DNA of 17,840 nucleotides, taken from assembly GCA_937973935.1 (NCBI GenBank), contig CALJJF010000091.1:1-17840 (forward strand), given 5' to 3'. Under the pieces are notes generated by a model. The model had not been told where the DNA came from and did no database searches. It saw only the letters and a program-made list of their open reading frames with translations. Within the stretch, counting starts at the first letter, position 1. The number at the start of each line of letters is the position of its first letter. This DNA is from MKRK01 sp001896915. GTDB taxonomy: Bacteria; Bacillota; Clostridia; Oscillospirales; Acutalibacteraceae. The position numbers and the translations under genes were made by a program. Shown here in pieces: positions 14,880 to 17,840 of this stretch.

Positions 14880-16331
14880 TTGAGAAAGACAAAAATCATC
14901 TGTACGTTGGGGCCTTCCACCGATGATCCCAATATATTAAAATCCCTGATTCTGTCCGGCATGAGCGTTGCAAGGCTTAACTTTTCCCATTCTGACCATG
15001 CTGCACATCAGGAAAGAATAGACGTCCTGAAGAAAATGCGGGATGAGTTGAACATGCCTGTTGCGTTGCTGGCTGATACCAAAGGACCGGAAATCCGTAT
15101 CGGCAAATTTTCCACCCCGAAAATCACCCTGACAGAAGGACAAACCTTTACCCTGACCACAATCGAAGGCATCGGAGATGACAAAAAGGTTTCTATCTCC
15201 TATTCCGAATTGCCCCGTGATGTTTCCATCGGTACCCGTATCTTAATCGCTGACGGTCTGATTGAAATGGAAGTGATCCGCTGCTCTGACATCGAAATCG
15301 TTTGCACCGTAATCAACGGCGGTGAGATTTCATCCAACAAAAGCATCAACGTACCCGGTATCCGCTTGTCCATGCCCTTTATCAGCAGTCAGGACCGGGC
15401 CGATCTGCGCTTTGCCGTTGAAAATGATTTTGACTTTGTTGCTGCTTCCTTTACAAGAGACGCAGACAATATCCTGCAAATTCGTGAAGAGCTCGATCGG
15501 CTGAACAACCACGATATCCGTATCATTGCTAAAATTGAAAATTCTGACGGTGTATCCAATATCGATTCCATTCTTCGGGTTTCTGACGGTATTATGATTG
15601 CCAGAGGCGATCTGGGCGTTGAGATCCCCTTAGAAGAAATCCCGGTCATCCAGAAAAAAATTATAAAAAAGGCCTACAGTGCAGGCAAACAGGTTATCAC
15701 TGCCACGCAGATGCTTGAATCCATGATACACAACCCCCGACCCACCCGGGCGGAAACCACGGATATCGCCAATGCGATCTATGACGGCACCTCTGCCATC
15801 ATGCTTTCCGGCGAGACCGCAGCGGGCCAATACCCTGTTGAGGCCGTCCAGACCATGGCAAAGGTAGCAGAGCGGACGGAACGGGATATTGATTATAAAA
15901 AACGCTTTCGCATGCGGGATGATGACGATCTGTGTAATGTGACGGACGCAATTTCACACGCCACCTGTTCTGCAGCCCATGACTTATCTGCAACATCGAT
16001 TATCACGGTTACAAAATCGGGCATGACCGCCCGTCAGATATCCAAATATCGCCCCGCCTGCACTATCATCGGCTGTTCCTCCGTTCCCAAAGTAGTTCGG
16101 CAAATGAACCTTTCCTGGGGTGTCCTGCCCGTTCATGTGGACGAAAAGGACAACACTGACGAATTATTTGCTCATGCGGTGGAGGTTTCCGTCTGTTCCG
16201 GATTGGTCAAGGAAGGTGATTTGGTAGTCATCACTGCGGGTGTCCCTCTGGGGATTTCCGGCACCACAAATATGATGAAGGTTCAGGTAGTCGGAGAGGA
16301 TGTCACGTATTCCTGCAGCATAAAAAAATAA
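14880..16331 (+). CDS. pyk: Pyruvate kinase
   Basis: This 483-residue pyruvate kinase converts phosphoenolpyruvate and ADP to pyruvate and ATP in the last step of glycolysis. Visible motifs are MRKTKIICTLGPST at the start, MSVARLNFSHSDH, LLADTKGPEIRIG, IIAKIEN with catalytic K218, MIARGDLGVEIP (239-250), ITATQMLESMI and NPRPTRAETTDIANAI. The C-terminal regulatory domain follows, with TVTKSGMTARQISKYRP. The length matches the standard form without the extra C-terminal PEP-utiliser domain found in some Bacilli. I chose TTG at 14880, giving MRKTKI like most homologues, with GGAG 8 nt upstream. A GTG at 14871 overlaps that ribosome site and is unlikely. It is a single-gene unit with its own promoter and terminator. 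The gene has no apparent link to the polysaccharide operon, although pyruvyl transferases use the same PEP pool. Confidence 0.97.
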   Translation: MRKTKIICTLGPSTDDPNILKSLILSGMSVARLNFSHSDHAAHQERIDVLKKMRDELNMPVALLADTKGPEIRIGKFSTPKITLTEGQTFTLTTIEGIGDDKKVSISYSELPRDVSIGTRILIADGLIEMEVIRCSDIEIVCTVINGGEISSNKSINVPGIRLSMPFISSQDRADLRFAVENDFDFVAASFTRDADNILQIREELDRLNNHDIRIIAKIENSDGVSNIDSILRVSDGIMIARGDLGVEIPLEEIPVIQKKIIKKAYSAGKQVITATQMLESMIHNPRPTRAETTDIANAIYDGTSAIMLSGETAAGQYPVEAVQTMAKVAERTERDIDYKKRFRMRDDDDLCNVTDAISHATCSAAHDLSATSIITVTKSGMTARQISKYRPACTIIGCSSVPKVVRQMNLSWGVLPVHVDEKDNTDELFAHAVEVSVCSGLVKEGDLVVITAGVPLGISGTTNMMKVQVVGEDVTYSCSIKK

Positions 16332-16342
16332 TGATTCTTATT

Positions 16343-16383
16343 AACAGAACATCAACCAACGGGTTTGATGTTCTGTTTCTTAT
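16343..16383 (+). terminator. Intrinsic terminator of pyk
   Basis: AACAGAACATCAA (16343-16355) pairs perfectly with TTGATGTTCTGTT (16365-16377) around a 9-nt loop, followed by a T-rich tail. It begins 12 bp after the pyk stop. Confidence 0.85.
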
Positions 16384-16555
16384 TGTTCTTATAAGGAATA
16401 TAGCCTTTCACGAGGACACCGGATTTGTATACTCAAAACACCAACGTGGCCATCTGATCTCAGACCTTCCGCAACATCATTCATACTCTTTTAAAGAGAG
16501 AAACCTTCACCATCGACGTTTGTTACCGTATGCGGCTTGGGGTTAAATAAAGCAA
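16384..16555. other. Unexplained segment between two terminators
   Basis: About 170 bp lie between the pyk terminator and the bidirectional terminator at 16556-16596, and the stretch is less AT-rich than other gaps here. A 71-codon plus-strand frame from the pyk stop to 16546 has no ribosome site, begins inside the terminator and looks spurious. A second plus-strand frame ends with a plausible coding tail (FTIDVCYRMRLGVK, then TAA) after a stop about 30 codons earlier. A minus-strand ATG frame of 31 codons (MNDVAEGLRSDGH...) lacks a clear ribosome site. A broken gene remnant or an untranslated RNA are the options; nothing decides between them. Confidence 0.35.
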
Positions 16556-16596
16556 AAAGTGCCGATCTACAATTTCATTTTGTAATTCGGCACTTT
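16556..16596. terminator. Bidirectional terminator, mainly for the acetyl esterase gene
   Basis: Two 17-nt arms (16556-16572 and 16580-16596) pair except for a 2-nt internal mismatch, with a 7-nt loop. The outer AAAGTGCCGA/TCGGCACTTT part is perfect. An A-run before the left arm gives a T-run on the minus strand, just past the esterase stop at 16600. T-rich sequence after the right arm allows it to work on the plus strand too. Confidence 0.85.
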
Positions 16597-16599
16597 ATT

Positions 16600-17550
16600 T
16601 TATAATCCCATCATAAACTGATACACTTTGTCGTCGGCCGACTGGATCCATTCATGGTAATACTCCGGATAAAATCTTGCTTGCTTTTTCCCGGGCATTG
16701 CATTATAAGCGGCAAACTGTGTTTCGGGCAGACAGATGTTATCCTTCAGCGCCGTCTGCATGAACACCTCCGCTTTTACCCGTGGTGCCAGATGCACCAG
16801 GTCAATATAGCTTAACTTTTCAAATACCTCATCGGTGGTGTCCCCCTCCGGATCATGACGGCGGAAATACTCCACAATTTCGTTGTAAGACGTGTTCCCG
16901 CTTGTTTCATAAGCATAGCGGATATCGCATAAAAAGGGGTAGATGGGTGCGATTCGTTTAATATTTGACAGCGCTGCACAGGCAATTGCCAATGCGCCGC
17001 CCTGGGAACCGCCGATGGCACCGATTCTGTTTTCGTCCACCTCGGGGAAGGATGCGGCAATCTGTGCAAGAAGAGCTGTGTCCAGATACATACTTCTGTA
17101 TAGAAGCTTTTCTTTTTCATCTTTTATGCCACGGATCACATGACCGTTCACTGTGGGTCCTTTTGCTCCGCCCAGTTCCTCAGAAAGACCACCTTGACCA
17201 CGGCAGTCCATAGCGAAATAAGACATGCCCGCTGCCGCATAGGAAAGCATCGGGATCCAATCTCCGCTGTTTGCAGTATAACCATGAAACTGAAGGACCG
17301 CCGGATGGGGTTGCTCCCCTTGTTTCGGTCTTACGTATTTTGCATGGATGCGGGAGCCGCCCACGCCGGTAAAATACAAATGAAAGCAATCGGCAAAGGG
17401 TGTAGCAAATTCTGCTGAAACCAGTTTGACACAGGGGTCAACCGCTCTCATCTCGGCAATCGCTTCGTCCCAGTATTCCTCAAAATCCTTAGGCTTTTCG
17501 CTGTTCCCCTTTGCTTGCAACAGCATTTTTATTTTTTCTTCTTTTCTCAT
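16600..17550 (-). CDS. CE7-family acetyl esterase (acetylxylan esterase / cephalosporin-C deacetylase type)
   Basis: This 316-residue alpha/beta-hydrolase fits the CE7 family in length (about 320). All three CE7 motifs are visible: RGQ at 117-119 (DCRGQGG), GGSQGG at 180-185 with nucleophile S182, and HE at 299-300 (YYHEW). D270 in ALKDNICLPET would complete the triad, and Y91 in FHGYTANSGDW lies at the oxyanion site. CE7 enzymes remove acetyl groups from short acetylated xylo-oligosaccharides and other small acetyl esters. There is no signal peptide, so it acts in the cytosol on imported substrates. ATG at 17550 has AAAGGGGACGGA upstream and a promoter at 17589-17617. It is divergent from an MFS transporter gene. 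The true substrate (xylan fragments or other acetyl esters) is not fixed by sequence. Confidence 0.92.
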   Translation of the reverse strand: MRKEEKIKMLLQAKGNSEKPKDFEEYWDEAIAEMRAVDPCVKLVSAEFATPFADCFHLYFTGVGGSRIHAKYVRPKQGEQPHPAVLQFHGYTANSGDWIPMLSYAAAGMSYFAMDCRGQGGLSEELGGAKGPTVNGHVIRGIKDEKEKLLYRSMYLDTALLAQIAASFPEVDENRIGAIGGSQGGALAIACAALSNIKRIAPIYPFLCDIRYAYETSGNTSYNEIVEYFRRHDPEGDTTDEVFEKLSYIDLVHLAPRVKAEVFMQTALKDNICLPETQFAAYNAMPGKKQARFYPEYYHEWIQSADDKVYQFMMGL

Positions 17551-17588
17551 TATATCCGTCCCCTTTGGTTTCCCGTTTATTCATATTC

Positions 17589-17617
17589 ATTTTATCACCC
17601 CGGTTTTGCATATTCAA
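17589..17617 (-). promoter_or_regulatory. Predicted promoter of the acetyl esterase gene
   Basis: On the minus strand TTGAAT (17612-17617), 17 bp and TAAAAT (17589-17594), with a TGA just before the -10 (extended -10), predict a start near 17582. Its -35 box is only 24 bp from the -35 box of the divergent transporter promoter. Confidence 0.65.
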
Positions 17618-17641
17618 GCCATATTGTAAAAAAATATATTG

Positions 17642-17670
17642 TTGACTTTATCAAGGTGGCAATATAAACT
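17642..17670 (+). promoter_or_regulatory. Predicted promoter of the MFS transporter gene, within an inverted repeat
   Basis: TTGACT (17642-17647), 17 bp and TAAACT (17665-17670) predict a start near 17677. Arms TTGTTGA (17639-17645) and TCAACAA (17676-17682) are perfect inverted repeats that bracket the whole promoter. A tighter inverted repeat, TTGA-N5-TCAA, covers 17642-17654. Either could be a repressor site; this is inference. Confidence 0.5.
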
Positions 17671-17704
17671 TATTATCAACAAAAAAGCAAAAGGATGTCG
17701 AATA

Positions 17705-17840
17705 TTGGATCGTATGATTTCTCCCTTCAAGCGCTGGCTTATTTTATTAAATGTTCTGGTTTCCGTGTTGATGGCAACACTGGACTCCAGTATTGTTATC
17801 ATCGCACTGCCAGAAATTTCGAAAAAGCTGCATGTGGATT
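17705..17840 (+). CDS. MFS drug-efflux-type transporter, DHA2/EmrB-QacA group (N-terminal part, cut by window edge)
   Basis: Only 45 codons are present. The peptide runs from a short basic start (DRMISPFKRW) into a first transmembrane helix that ends in MATLDSSIVIIALPEISKKL. 'LDSSIVIIALPEI' is motif D1 of the 14-helix DHA2 drug:H+ antiporters (EmrB, QacA, LfrA). The start is probably TTG at 17705, which has AAAAGGA about 9 nt upstream. ATG at 17714 in the same frame is too far from that site. The gene is divergent from the acetyl esterase, and the two promoters share about 24 bp between their -35 boxes. Efflux of a drug or metabolite is a family-level guess; the rest of the protein lies outside the window. 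Confidence 0.85.
   Translation, partial: MDRMISPFKRWLILLNVLVSVLMATLDSSIVIIALPEISKKLHVD

Noticed and set aside
16331..16546. 71-codon plus-strand frame after pyk
   Set aside because: Its start sits on the pyk stop, the frame passes through the terminator hairpin, and there is no ribosome site. It is kept only as part of the unexplained segment.
1..17840. CRISPR arrays, insertion sequences or phage genes
   Set aside because: There are no regularly spaced repeats, transposase motifs or terminal inverted repeats that I could see.

Overview
This window looks like chromosome of a low-GC Gram-positive anaerobe of the class Clostridia, probably in or near the Ruminococcaceae/Oscillospiraceae. The pointers are the AT-rich intergenic DNA, AGGAGG- and GGGG-type ribosome binding sites, frequent TTG starts, TTGACA/TATAAT promoters, a cohesin-like secreted protein, a DUF4190/DUF2752 pair and a cytosolic CE7 acetyl esterase. 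The genus cannot be fixed from the sequence alone.

Positions 1-359 (minus strand) hold the N-terminal part of a secreted protein with a cohesin-like domain, behind its own promoter. Positions 684-13342 (minus strand) hold one compact ten-gene surface polysaccharide operon of the Wzx/Wzy type. It is driven by a strong predicted promoter at 13500-13528 with a leader of about 150 nt. In transcription order it encodes a priming sugar-phosphate transferase, a WbuB-type N-acetyl-L-fucosamine transferase, CapE, CapF and CapG (the three-enzyme UDP-GlcNAc to UDP-L-FucNAc pathway), two GT4 glycosyltransferases, a Wzy-like polymerase, a polysaccharide pyruvyl transferase family protein, an FrhB-like two-[4Fe-4S] protein and a Wzx flippase. 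Genes are separated by 41 bp or less or overlap. The expected product is a repeat unit of about four sugars that contains L-FucNAc and may carry ketal pyruvate. It would be built on undecaprenyl phosphate, flipped and polymerised. No Wzz-like chain-length regulator, tyrosine kinase or phosphatase is encoded in this operon.

Positions 13343-13807 are a non-coding divergent promoter region. On the plus strand follow two small membrane proteins (DUF4190 and DUF2752) separated by a perfect 15-bp hairpin. Next come a bidirectional terminator, tRNA-Pro(CGG) on the minus strand, and pyruvate kinase on the plus strand. The tRNA and pyk share a divergent promoter region that holds an imperfect 21-bp direct repeat. 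After pyk lie a terminator, about 180 bp of unexplained DNA and a second, bidirectional terminator.

The right end holds a CE7 acetyl esterase (minus strand) and the first 45 codons of an MFS efflux-type transporter (plus strand). Their promoters are back to back, and an inverted repeat brackets the transporter promoter.

The least understood part is the translationally coupled pair of pyruvyl transferase family protein and FrhB-like iron-sulfur protein inside a glycan operon. The family association is known, but the reaction of the iron-sulfur protein there is not established to my knowledge. I found no insertion sequence, CRISPR array or phage genes.
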